Shown here: piece after piece, positions 1-10,508 of the stretch
How positions within the stretch are numbered: the first letter of the stretch is position 1
Layout: each line of letters begins with the position of its first letter
DNA from: Lateolabrax maculatus
Taxonomy: Eukaryota > Chordata > Actinopteri > Acropomatiformes > Lateolabracidae
Direction: 5' to 3'
Length of the DNA stretch: 64,000 nucleotides
Assembly: GCA_031216445.1 (NCBI GenBank)
Contig: CM062210.1
Span: forward strand, 17,691,501 to 17,755,500
The notes under the pieces: generated by a model
What the model was told of the DNA's origin: nothing
What the model saw: only the letters and a program-made list of their open reading frames with translations
Database searches by the model: none
Translations under genes and position numbers: made by a program

Positions 1-1140
1 AGGAACAGAAAGGAGACAGTCACACTCCTAAATACTAAAAGCTGAATGCATCTAAGATGTGAGTGAATTGTGGTATTATACATTGTAACTAAACAACGTA
101 GAGCTAAACAATATATTCTAGAAGTACTGACTGTATTTTCTACCTTGCATATTTTAGACCCACCAAAATCGATTCCTTAACATGCAACGCGCCAGCTGTG
201 GCGTACAGAAAAAACATTAATGGATTAACTGGAGTTTGAATTAACTGGTGATATTCCCGTGTGAGGCTGTGGTTGTGATGGCGTTATACGATTTGTCCTT
301 TTTGACGCAGATGTAAAAACGTCTCCAGAAGTTGCTGTAATGTATACTTGTGTATATTCTTTTGAATCGAGTTTGTCCTCCACATAGATTCACAGGGGCC
401 TCTGTCTGCAAACAGTTTAAAGCGAGGACCATAGGGACTGACAATGTAGGTGAAACGTCAATAAATCGGTTACAAAACGTTCTTGTTGTCAGCCTTATAT
501 TGGTATCATATATGGTTATTAATCTGATGTCAAGTCAATTTCAGGGCTGTTTATACATTCATACAGCTTGCAAGTGAAACAGTCAGGAGGATATGATTGC
601 AGCGTGGAGTTAGCTGCGGCAGGGCGTGATACACCAAGATTATCTTGTGATCCTACATCTGTATCTAGCGTCAATCACGTTCAAGAATAAAGAATTCTTT
701 CTCTCTCATCACACAGATACTGTACACAATTCAGCACACTCATTCATCCAGATAAGACGTTCTGTTAAGTCATTTTGCAAATAGGAGAAAATTGGAGAAA
801 TTGGGTAGAGGTGCAGAAATAAATAATTGGGGAGGGAAAGTCCCCTTTTGAGTAGGTTGGATAGAGATTACACAGCGACAAAAGATGTAAATGTAGTTAT
901 AGTGAGTGATAATGCGGGACTGCGAGTGTTGAGGTGGTCCGAGGTGGTAGGGACAGATAGGGTGGTCCAAAGTAGTTCAAGAGGTGCTGAATCTCAAACT
1001 CCACAACCGATACCCTGAAGGGGCTAACCAGCAAGGAGAAATGTGATTAAGAGAAGAACAGACACCTTCAGGATAAAGGGTAAGGATGCATGCCATTAGA
1101 AAACAATTGTCTGCAATGGTACAACTCCTAAATCTGACAT
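1..1140. other. Non-genic stretch without recognised genes
   Basis: Only short, unconvincing reading frames are present. An AATAAA hexamer lies near 687, in a context (a run of T/C and a CA-rich tail) that could be the end of an old transcript or LTR, but nothing confirms this. The stretch is repeated at 15287-16426. Confidence 0.4.
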
Positions 1141-1141
1141 T

Positions 1142-1180
1142 GAAACAGCAGATGGAGACTTGCACTCCATCTGCTGTTTC
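1142..1180 (+). other. Perfect 15-bp inverted repeat (hairpin), copy 1
   Basis: Bases 1142-1156 and 1166-1180 are exact reverse complements (arm GAAACAGCAGATGGA) around a 9-base loop. The right arm is also the first recognisable codons of the integrase relic. It could be a transposon sub-terminal repeat or chance. The copy at 16428-16466 is identical. Confidence 0.7.
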
Positions 1181-2516
1181 AGGCGCAAAAGGAACAGGTC
1201 AGAACACCTGGCAAAGGTTGTTTTGAGTGCAGAAGAGGCAAACTCAATATTTGAGGAATTTCATTCCAGTAACTTTGGTGGACACTGTGGAGTGGAGAAA
1301 ACCCACAGTGCAATCATCAGCCATTACTATTGACCTTGGACCATGGAGGGGGACATTCGTAAGTAGCTGACTTGGTATTTCTATTTTATCTGTTTGATAG
1401 ATTCACTTTCTATTCTATTGTTAGATTCATCTTTCAAACACTTCAGTGATATCATGCTTAGTTATTTTTCCCCCTGCTAGGTAACAGAGCCTCTCGAACT
1501 TGTTGGGATGGACCTGGTGGGTAAACTTACACTAACAGATGGTGGCAACCAGTACATATGTGTCATGGTTGATTACTTCACCAAATGGGCAGAGGTCTAC
1601 CCACTCAAGAGCAAAACAGCAGACGATGTGACAAATTGTATTCTTGATTTCTTTTACAAAACCAAAAAAAAACTTGGTGCACCTGAAAGACTGCTTACAG
1701 ACCAGGGCTCAGAGTTTTGCAATAAGGTACAGTAATATGGTACAGTAATGATGACTTATGAGTGCCCAACATGTACTCCCTACCATCCACAGACCAATGG
1801 CCTTATGGAGAAACTGAAGGGCACGATACAGAGGTATAGTTTGTTTTCAATACTTGAATGAAATGTAGCTCTAATAGAATAACGTGTTAATTTGCTTTTC
1901 CTAGCAGAGCAGCTTTATTATACTATGAAACAAATTCTCTTCAGCTTTCTCACTCTGGTATTTGAATTCTGCATTTTGAGGTCCCTGAACAAAGTAGTCG
2001 CTGATCACCCAAAACGTTGGGGCCATTTCCTGCAGTGCAACATGTTTGACCTTTCGGACGAAAAAGCAGCTAACAACTAAATATAGCCCCTACTATTTGA
2101 TGTTCAGGAGGGAGGTGAGGTATCCCTCGGAGGTGCCAAAAGAGTATGAAGTAAGATAGTGTAATGTATTCATCTTTCATAAATTTATTTCTCTATGTCC
2201 TCTACTTTTTAGCTGATTTGTGGCAGGTCACAGAAGACAGTCAGCAGTCTGCTGCTTAAAGAGGAGACATCAGGACTACAAAAGCAGGCCTCCACATTCA
2301 AAGAGGTCAAAGACAATTTAACTAAATACCAGGAGAAGGTCCGTAAACGGAGACAAGAGGACAATTTTCGAGTCGGGGATCTTGTTCTCCAAAAAAATAT
2401 TAGACAAGAGCCAAGAAAAGGGCGCAAGCTGGAGGGAGACATGCTTGGACCCTTAAAAGTATTTAAGCTTGAGGGGAAAAGTGCAGACCTGGTTTCAGGC
2501 AAGGGTGGGGAAAAAT
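1166..2516 (+). pseudogene. Intron-containing DDE integrase relic (Ginger/GIN-like), copy 1
   Basis: Conceptual exons carry a retroviral/Gypsy-type integrase. Exon 1 (about 1166-1359) has the zinc-binding H-H part (FHSSNFGGHCGVEKT) and an in-frame TGA after HYY, followed by GTAAGT. Exon 2 (about 1482-1725) begins after a polypyrimidine-AG and holds the first two catalytic Asp (GMDLVG and TDQGSEF). Exon 3 (about 1765-1832) has YHPQTNGLMEKLK with the catalytic Glu. A fourth (about 1985-2149) reads VVADHPKRWGHFLQ and, after a frameshift, FRTKKQLTTKYSPYYLMF. The fifth (2213-2516) is a basic C-terminal domain with FRVGDLVLQ. Introns suggest a Ginger-type transposon or host integrase-derived gene rather than an LTR retrotransposon. 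The stop and the frameshift mark it as dead. Confidence 0.75.
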
Positions 2517-3392
2517 GAAAGTTAACATTGATCATTAACACATTATATCCATCCAGAGGGGAGGATCCCTGCCAAATTGAATAAAAAGTGTCGGATCCTT
2601 CTCTGGCTGGTCCATCATAACACACAGCACACAAACATGCCGCATCTACTGACCCACTGACCTGTCAAAAGCCATCCGCATGCCACAAGGGCCCAAAACC
2701 CTCCAATGGTGCATACGTGTGAGTAAACTTTCACAAAAGTACAGCCTAAATTATGCAAATGTATTATTTTTTAACAAATAACGGTCACTGACTTTTTTAC
2801 AGTTTTAGAGAAATGGTGGTCAAAGGTTGGGCCATACAAGGTATATTCAGAAAATCGTATGGACCTGGACCCAGGAAAGGAGACTGAGTTAATGTCTTTT
2901 ATTAAAAATATATTATTGGTCTGATATTTAGCTTGTTAGAAAATCAGTGGATCACAAGCCACTGTTGTACTAATAAATTGTAAATGCATACCTGTCCACT
3001 GTGGGAAGGAGAACAGGGGCTGGCATTCTAGATGCTTAAACAAGGACTGCAATCTGGCAGGGCTCAAATAATTTAGAAGGGTGAGTAGGATGCTTTACCT
3101 TTCCAATGTAGTGATATGTCATATTTTTTTAAGACAGACTCTCCTTCTCTTTCTGGCTTTAATTATATCCATAATGAAAGTTAATGGGGGAAATAACACA
3201 TCATGAAAAGAAAAATCCTTCTGATAAATTAAGAAAGTTGTTTGTGGTCCTTTTGTTGTTAAGATCTACAATCAACACAGGGTTGTTTTAATTAGACTGT
3301 GAATCAGAAAATAAATTAAATATAAACTTGGGAGTGATACACTTGAGTTGAATCTGTTATTGGTCTTCACTCTGGTATGAAACTCTAGTGAC
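2517..3392. other. 876-base block present only in duplication copy 1
   Basis: AT-rich sequence with no convincing gene. A short plus-strand stretch near 2995-3060 is Cys-rich in one frame and could be a decayed zinc-binding exon of the preceding integrase relic, but this is weak. The whole block is absent between 17802 and 17813. Confidence 0.6.
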
Positions 3393-4150
3393 GATGTGAT
3401 ATCAACAACTGATATCCTTGTCGCCCGGTAAATGCCTTCATAAAGGCGGACCAGAACAACTTCTGGTTCAATTGAGGAGTGAGGAAATATCAAGTAAGAG
3501 ACTTGTGAAGTACCCACAGACTAAATAGAGTAGGGAGGGAACGATGACGAAGGACAGGTGAAACTAATCAGGAACAGGTGAAACTAATTACAAAAGCAGG
3601 AAAACACACAAAGGCAGGAAGTGAATTCACAGAAATGAGAGGAAAGGAAACTACAAAATAAAACAAAAAATAATGAATGAATAACAAGACTACAAATTGT
3701 TTTTAAAGGAGCCTGCGGCAGAGACAGTATGGGGCACAGTGTTTGTGGGTATGGGTGTGAAGAAAATATGGTCAAATGTTAAAATATAATAGCACTGAGT
3801 GTGAAAACAATGATTTTCCTGATCAGACGTGTCAGAATTTATACAGATGTGGTGCTGAAATAAATTAATGAGGTAAATGTGATGTGTGTCATGAGAACTT
3901 TTTACATTACTTCTTTGATTGTGCTGATTTGGTTGATTTTTTTTTCTAATTTTTAAAAAGTATTGTTAAAAAACAACTTGAGTGTGGAGCTGGAGCTTTT
4001 GAAGAAGGATCTAGGACATTGTCTTCGTTTGGGAAAGAGTTAATTTTTGTTAATTTTGTTTTAAGGTTCTGCTAAAGGCCTGCAGGTTACCTCACTGTTT
4101 GCGGTCTTGTCCATCAGTGTTTTAACTATTTGATTTACTTTATTTGGTGA

Positions 4151-4320
4151 CAGACCGGGGTGTTGGTCCCCATTTTCAAAAAAGAGGACCAAAGGGTGCG
4201 CTTCTATTATCGGGGTATCACACAGCTAAGCTTCCCAGGAAAGGTTAATCCAGGACCGCGTCCCAGCGGGAATCCTGTGGGGAATACTGCAGGAGTATAG
4301 GGTGCCACGAGTGTCCTCTC
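4151..4320 (+). pseudogene. LINE reverse-transcriptase fragment, copy 1
   Basis: One frame reads TGVLVPIFKKEDQR, then YYRGITQLSFPGKV, the fingers-domain region of a non-LTR reverse transcriptase. It then jumps to a RVPAGILWGILQEYRVP-like stretch that in intact elements lies well downstream, so the middle has been deleted. No flanking ORF survives. The clade is not assigned with confidence; the wording is common in fish LINEs. Confidence 0.6.
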
Positions 4321-4728
4321 TCCTCTCCTCTCCTCTCCACCTCTGCACCTTTTTTAAGATACTTCTACAACTATTTCTTCCCCTTATCTACCCAGAGCGG
4401 ACCTCTGCACTGAGACCCTTGTCACTGCAGACTTTTGTGACATGAGTCAGCATCACCAGCAAGGCAGAAGTAGTAGATCACACACCTGTAACCAATCCTG
4501 CTTTTCTGGGGGTAGGACCTCGTACCTCATTAGCATACAGACACAGAGATACAGAAATAAGTAAATGTAGGTGTACAAAAATGTAGAAATAAATTAAATG
4601 TATTGATTTCAAGTATGCAATTATTGATTGATGTAATTATTTATACAGTTATGGATACTTATGTCATTTTTCCTACACATGCAGTGTAACACACTGATTG
4701 TCTTACAAGTAGCTAATATAATCAAGCT

Positions 4729-4800
4729 TGGAGATGCTGGGGATTGAACCCAGGGCCTCATACATGCGAAGCATGCGCTCTACCACTGAGCTACATCCCC
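4729..4800 (-). tRNA. tRNA-Ala (CGC), copy 1
   Basis: The minus strand folds as a full 72-nt cloverleaf without CCA. The acceptor is GGGGATG paired with CATCTCC, the D-arm is GCTC/GAGC, the anticodon stem is CATGC/GTATG with loop TTCGCAT (anticodon CGC, alanine), and the T-arm is CTGGG TTCAATC CCCAG. A box and B box are intact. No T-run of four or more lies within about 20 bases downstream, which is unusual for a transcribed tRNA gene. Confidence 0.9.
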
Positions 4801-4954
4801 TTTCAGGGGCAAGAATGGAGACAGCACATGTGCACAATATCAAGTAGACCTGGTAAACGATCACGAAGAGTTTTCCATATGATTAAAATGTCAGGACATA
4901 TTCTTAAAGTGTATAATAATCCAAGATAAACCATTTCTTTCTAGCCTGGCATAG

Positions 4955-5935
4955 CAAGAACTGCAGGGAACAGCTCCAGTTACCTGCAGCAGGCATTGGA
5001 GGAAGTTCACAGCAAAGAGTGGGCCAGGCACACCATTGAATACCTGTCTGACTGTAAGCTTCACACAAAGACGAGTGCTTTAACCCAATGTGAGAAAGCA
5101 GTCTACTGGCAGCCAACCCCCCTCTGTTCGCCCCCGCCCCACCTCGCACAGTGGTTCATCTGGATGAGATGAAAGGGGGTCATCACTTCAACATATAGCA
5201 GGATTTTAAAGCTTGACTCCACAAAAAAGGTAAAGGCAAATCTTTGTTTTCATTCTTGTTAATTGATTAAACTTGTTTATATTGTTATACGGTTTCCTTT
5301 TTATTGTTTTATAGATCACAAAGAAACTCGCTAGTGGTATTGCAGACATAGCTACGTAGACGACAAACGTCAGTAACGAATGTGGCCAGGCACAACAACT
5401 GGTAAAGGAGCGGGCCTAAATGACTTGTGTCAAGACATTGTCTTTAATTGACTTTACAGATTTCCACACCCAATGCTGTAATTATTTGATTTGGAATACA
5501 TTTGGTTTAATTTGAGTTACTAAACATGTTTTGTTAAACGTTATCCATGGTGTGCCTCAGTTTAGTTGTCGCCACCTGAGACAGGGAATAAAACAGGCAC
5601 AACATTAAAAACCTTTACAAACATGCCTAACTTAACGTACCTTTAAAGTATACCCAAATTTAAAAACATCTAATTGTTGGAATGAACTGCCTTATTCTAT
5701 ATTATAGGTTGCCACCAGATGTTACCTGCAAAGTAGTCTCTGCAGAGGAGACAGAGGACATGCCCTGTACATCCACCAGCTCAGCTCCCTCTACTCCAGG
5801 GCCATCCATAGCGCTGACAACCCCCAGCAAGAGAAAAAGAAAGAATTAAGTGGTGGAGTTCCTCACAGAATATACCAAGTGGCAGGAAAAAAGGTTGAAA
5901 GAGATGGAAGAAAAGGAGGATGAGCGAGACACATG
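4955..5935 (+). other. Degenerate exon-like sequence of a transposon-derived protein, copy 1
   Basis: Two plus-strand stretches look like old exons. About 4960-5165 encodes an open stretch with LEEVHSKEWARHTIEYLSDC. About 5708-5935, after an AG acceptor, encodes a Ser/Thr/Pro-rich stretch, a basic KRKRKN run, a stop, and an acidic-basic helix (EYTKWQEKRLKEMEEKEDE). The combination resembles linker and C-terminal helices of fish transposon-derived DNA-binding proteins, but I cannot assign a family. Repeated at about 19380-20360. Confidence 0.3.
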
Positions 5936-5985
5936 GTTGTCATGGCCGAGTGGTTAAGGCGATGGACTAGAAATCCATTGGGGAT
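5936..5985 (+). pseudogene. Truncated tRNA-Ser (AGA), copy 1
   Basis: The 5' acceptor strand, D-arm (GGCCGAGTGGTTAAGGC) and anticodon arm with loop CTAGAAA (anticodon AGA) of a tRNA-Ser are present. The sequence departs from tRNA after the anticodon stem, in the variable arm. The T-arm and 3' acceptor strand are missing, so no functional tRNA can form, although the A box survives. Confidence 0.85.
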
Positions 5986-6359
5986 CCAACGAGCTCTTGT
6001 TTACACACCTCAGGACATTTATTGTGTCTTGTAAACATTTCCACGTGCAGTGATATGCTGGCACCTGACAGCACCAGGACTGGCTCGGCACAGCGCTGTC
6101 TTCCTGGGTGGTATGCACAGCCTCGTTTTTCTGCCTCATCATCATACCAGTGGCATGATCTCCTGCCAGGTCCTCATACAAGCAGAGTCACCTACAACCA
6201 GCCCCATACCCTGGCTGGTCCACGCAGCCGCCACCACCTCCCACTCAGCAATACCACACTTCAGCCTCGTATCATCAGTAGATACCTACTACCACCATCT
6301 CCAGTATCAACACCAACAGCAACAGCATCATCATCGGATCAGTCGTCAGTCCACTTGAA

Positions 6360-6545
6360 TTGTCTGTAAATGCTGCAAAAGGCAACACTTGAAGTCCAGA
6401 AGTATGTGACAAGGGGAGGGAGGGGACCAAAAAAGCAGCACTGCAAAGAGGGCTACCGTTGTCAGCGTAGAACATGTGGTCAGTCCAAAAGCAAAGCACT
6501 GGCAAAACCCAGATGGAGGGAGAGTGGAACTGTCCTTCACAGAAT
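6360..6545 (+). pseudogene. Cys-rich C-terminal motif of a transposon-derived protein, copy 1
   Basis: Across one frameshift the plus strand reads CGQSKSK and then TGKTQMEGEWNCPSQ. This resembles the zinc-binding tail (CGxPxSK...TGHxQxxGxxxCPS) I associate with several teleost transposon-derived proteins. Upstream (about 6110-6360) lies a Pro/Gln/His-rich stretch. The motif cannot be read in a single frame. Family assignment is inference. Repeated at about 20785-20970. Confidence 0.35.
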
Positions 6546-6767
6546 AGAAAGAATCTCTTTACAAGCAGTGTCTTTAAGAATTCACCTAATTATTATCAGA
6601 CAGTATTGTGTCACTTTCAGTTTGAGAGGAATGTGACAACAAGCCAACATCACACCCAACTGTCTTCATTGTGAAGTTATTGTGGTGGACTGGTGAAGGT
6701 GATAACAATGAGAAGAACTCCTGCACAGTCTCACTTAATACTTATTTATATTATTATATTTATATAG

Positions 6768-6849
6768 GTTGTCGTGGCCGAGTGGTTAAGGCGATGGACT
6801 TGAAATCCATTGGGTTCTCCCCGCGCAGGTTCGAACCCTGCCGACAACG
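6768..6849 (+). tRNA. tRNA-Ser (UGA), copy 1
   Basis: Complete 82-nt serine tRNA. The acceptor GTTGTCG pairs with CGACAAC, discriminator G. The D-arm has GGCCGAGTGGTTAAGGC. The anticodon stem ATGGA/TCCAT encloses CTTGAAA (anticodon TGA). There is a long variable arm (GGGTTCTCCCC), and the T-arm GCAGG TTCGAAC CCTGC is intact. It lies in the same orientation as, and about 830 bases downstream of, the truncated tRNA-Ser. Confidence 0.93.
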
Positions 6850-7215
6850 ATGTGACGTTTAAACAATTAAATACATCTCGTGGAAACTTCAACTTGTCTT
6901 CAGAGTTTCAATGAGAATGTGTTGAATGAACTTCTGACATCATGGCCTCCAAGATGTTTGACTGCTATAAAGAGCCTGATGACTCCACTCTAAAAAACTA
7001 AGCGGCTTCTATTCGAAGGCGGTCTTGATACGCTGCTATGCTAACCGAGGCCTGTAACCAAGTTCCCTTCTTTGTGTGTGGCATTAGACTTCCTTTAGAT
7101 GTGTGTGGTTTACTCACCAGGTCGCCAGGTCATAGTTCTCATTTCCATGTGACTCAAGCTCCAGCTCACTCTATTTGTTTCAACGTAAAGCAGTGTGTTG
7201 GAACATTATCACAAA
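6850..7215. other. Intergenic, no gene seen
   Basis: Sequence between the tRNA-Ser and the LINE fragment. No feature was recognised. It is shared with 21275-21640. Confidence 0.4.
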
Positions 7216-8118
7216 CACCCAATTCCAGGAGCAGCAGGTAAGAAGGCAAAACTCAGTTTGTATATGGACGACCTAACACTTCTCCTCACAGACAATAGAT
7301 CAATAAGAGATACCCTGTTTCTTTGTGACTATTTTACAGCTGCATCAGGAGCAAAAGTAAATAAAGAGAAATGTGAAATACTCTACCTTAATTGGAGAGA
7401 GCCAGTGGAACATCTAGGACTCAAACAGAAAAAAGACACAATCAAAGTCTTAGGAGTACAAATAGGGAAAAACATGGAAAACATTAATTGGGAGCTAAAA
7501 ATACCCAAAATTAGGGGGAAACTCCTACAATGGAAAGACAGGGACCTATCAATGGCTGGGAAAGTTCTGGTGGTAAAAGCAGAAATCCTTGCTACCTTGA
7601 CATATTTGGCAACAACTTTTCCGATCCCACATAAGTTCATGGTGACACTTAGAAAAATCATTTTTCAGTTTATATGGAGTGGGCAACCTGAAAAACTGAA
7701 ACGTGAAATAATGTACAGGCCATTAGAGAAGGGAGGTAAAGCCGTCCCAGACATTGAAAATAAATTAAAGTCTATGTTTGTGACCCCAATTATTAAAGCT
7801 TGTCTGAAACCTGAGGTAGGCCCAGTTTGGACCCATTTTGCCCTATTTTGGGTGGGGCATAGTGTGCTTAGAGCATTTGGGAAAAGGCCACCACAAACCA
7901 TCCCACACGCCCAAACCCGGCCAAAAATGTATGATGTAGTGGTTTTATGTCTGAAAAAAGGAGTATCACAACTCTCTTATGACAAAATCACGAGGACAGA
8001 CATAGAACAGATTCTGTCCCCTCTCCACTCAAGGTTAACTCCTGTGGGCACACTAATTGAAGAGGACATAAATTTTGTATGGTCCAATGTGAATAACTCC
8101 CATACTAACTCTGGGTGA
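7216..8118 (+). pseudogene. Tx1/L1-type LINE ORF2 fragment (RT palm to thumb)
   Basis: An open frame starts inside a reverse transcriptase at IPGAAGKKAKLSLYMDDLTLL, so the catalytic YMDD box is present. It continues through the palm/thumb region (FTAASGAKVNKEKCEIL, LGVQIGKNMENINW, LSMAGKVLVVKAEIL) into a connector (FIWSGQPEKLKREIMYRPLEKGGKAVPDI), and ends at TGA 8116-8118. Endonuclease, RT fingers and the C-terminal cysteine region are missing. It differs clearly in sequence from the Keno-like ORF2 that follows on the opposite strand, so it is another family of the same clade. It begins exactly where the large duplication stops. Confidence 0.8.
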
Positions 8119-8133
8119 ACCACAACTTTCCAC

Positions 8134-10458
8134 AACTTTCCCTACCACGTCTGGCCAATTTGTTTCCCCTCCTCCCTCCTTATCGAATTTAATCCCAAGT
8201 ATCTTTTGGTCAGTCTGGGTCACAGTCAGGGGGAGTCCTGTCGTGTCGGTCGCTCTCCATGGTCCATAAAAAAGGGCTTGGGTCTTGCCTCTGTTCAGTT
8301 TCGACCCAGAGGCCCGTCCAAACCAGTCAGTCAAGTCCAGCGTCCTGTTGACAGATAAAAGGTCAGTGCATAAAATGTTTATGTCATCCATATATAAAGT
8401 GCATTTTGTCACCAGTCCCCCGCTCCCTGGGGCTACTATCCCATTGATTTGTTGGTCCCTTCTCAAGATCTGTGCCAGTGGTTCTATACAGAGAACATAG
8501 AGGAGGGCAGATAACGGACAGCCCTGACGGACACCGCAGTTTATGTCGACTGCTTGTGTCAGATGCCCGTTAACGAGGAATTTGCTGGTAATGTCCCGGT
8601 ACAGCAATCCCACCCAGTCTGTAAACCTCCTTGGGAAACCCATCTTTTGCAGTACCTGGAAGAGGTACTGGTGCGAGACCCGATCAAAAGCTTTTTCAAA
8701 GTCTAAATTTAAGACTACTAGCCGGATGTTTCTGTCTCTCGCATAACAGATGGTGTCTCGGATCAGTACGAGGCTGTCTGTGATCTTCCTCCCAGGGATG
8801 GCACAGGCTTGATCCGGGTGAATTAGCTCTTCTAAAAACAAGGACATACGTGCGGCTAATAATTTACTAAAAAATTTACAGTCACAGTTTAAAAGTATGA
8901 TAGGTCTCCAATTCTTCAAGTCAGTCTTGTCTTTGTCTTTATGGAGAAGAGTCACTATCCCTACTCTGAAACTATCAGGAAGTCGGTCCATTTGTCCAAA
9001 ATCCATAAAAACAGCAAGCAAGTCAGGTGCTAAAATGTCCCAAAACGTCAAATAAAATTCCAAAGGAAGCCCATCCTCTCCTGGAGATTTCCTTTTCTTA
9101 AAACTCTTGATACATTTATTTAACTCGAGAATGGTAAAATCTTGGGTTAAAAGCACATTGTCTACTACTGTTTGTTCAATGGATTTTAAAACTTCAGCCA
9201 TGGTGTCCATTTTAACAGGTTTTGTTTTGTAGAGTTCCCTGTAGAAGTTTTCAATGGTTTCTTTAATTTCCAGTGTTGTGTCAACTGTGCGCCCATTTTC
9301 TTTTTTTAGTCTTAAAATGGCTCCCCCTTTATTTACAATTTTCTTAAAAAAATATCTGGTGCACTTCTCTCCTTCCTCTATTTCCCTTTCCTTGCTCCTT
9401 AAAATGACACCCTTGCTTTTAATTTCTGCTAAAACTGACATCTCTGTTTTGATTTGTTTTATCTCTTCGTTTAAGTCCATCCCTTGTTGGTTTAGTTTAA
9501 AATACCGCTGGAGTCGTTTCTGCAGTCCCAACATGCGTCTGTTGTCCCTATCTTTTTTCTTTTTCCCTGCCTGTCTAAAAAAAGTCTGGGTCCTTCCTTT
9601 CACCATTTCCCACCAGTGTGCACGTGTATCGTAAAGGTCTCGGAGGGTCTGCCACTCTTGGTACTGCTCCCTATACTGGCTAACTAATTCCCTATCCTCT
9701 AAAAGGGAGCAGTTGAGCTTCCACAGACCGCTTCCTAATGTCACACCGGAAGGGAGTGAAAGGGTGCATGAAAGCATTGCGTGATCGGAAAAGAAAACAG
9801 GTTCCAATCTAGCATCGATCGGTGGGCAATCACGTGATAAAATGTAGTCTATGCGAGAGGCTCTGGTGCCATCACCACTGAACCAGGTGAAACCCTCCTC
9901 TCTGGGATGCATGGTTTTAAAACAGTCCAGAAGTTTAAAATCCCTGCATATGCCCTGTAATAGAACTGATGTTTTGTCAAGTTTAAAATCTTCCCCTGTT
10001 CTTTTCCTATCTTTCCTGTTTAAAATACAGTTAAAATCGCCCCCTACAACTAAAGGTACCCTACCTAGCATGTGGGACTGCAAGTCTTCTAAAAGGTCAT
10101 ACCTGTCATTTTTGTTGTTAAAGCCATAAATATTTAATACGTTAAAATCTTTTCCCATAAAAGTCAGGTGTGCTAAAAGTGCCCGCCCCTCTCTCACCAC
10201 AGTGCTGCCCTTCACCAAGACCAGAGGGTTTTTGATTAAAATGGCCACTCCATCATTTTTGTTTTCATTTGATCCACTCCATATCGATGTTTGTGGCCAT
10301 AATTCCTCCCACTCTCTGTAGTGGTTTAAAAAAGGCAGGCCACACTACTGTATTAAAAACACATCTGACTTGATAGAATTAAGAAAAGATAAAACAGTTT
10401 GGGCTCTAACTTTTGACTTCACACTTCTCACATTTATGGTTGAGAAGGTAAGTGTCAT
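8134..10458 (-). pseudogene. Keno-like ORF2, truncated, copy K1
   Basis: Endonuclease plus reverse transcriptase up to just past the RT core. The endonuclease retains GGDFNCIL, SRIDYIL and SDHAMLSC; the RT retains LNLDFEKAFDRV and YMDDINIL. Compared with the intact copies, codon GAG of QECGLP is TAG (10345-10347), so translation from the normal start (10456-10458) would stop early; the frame is open again below 10345, with an internal Met at 10248. The C-terminal third, including the CCHC motif, is lost at the junction near 8134. Confidence 0.88.
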
Positions 10459-10508
10459 GAGTATGGTTAAAACAAACAGGTATGAACTCCTAAAACTAAG
10501 AGGCAGTT

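Larger units (their letters stand above)
1..7219 (+). repeat. Large direct segmental duplication, copy 1
   Basis: Bases 1-2516 match 15287-17802 almost base for base, and 3393-7219 match 17813-21644. Bases 2517-3392 occur only here; in copy 2 they are replaced by about 10 unrelated bases. The match starts at the first base of the window, so this copy probably extends further left. It ends abruptly where a LINE reading frame begins. Both copies carry the same stop codons and frameshifts, so the contents had already decayed before the duplication. Confidence 0.97.

Noticed and set aside
6022..6369. 115- and 102-codon overlapping plus-strand frames rich in His, Gln and Ser
   Set aside because: Two overlapping frames are open over the same low-complexity repeat. 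Neither has a domain, and both are carried in a decayed duplicated region.
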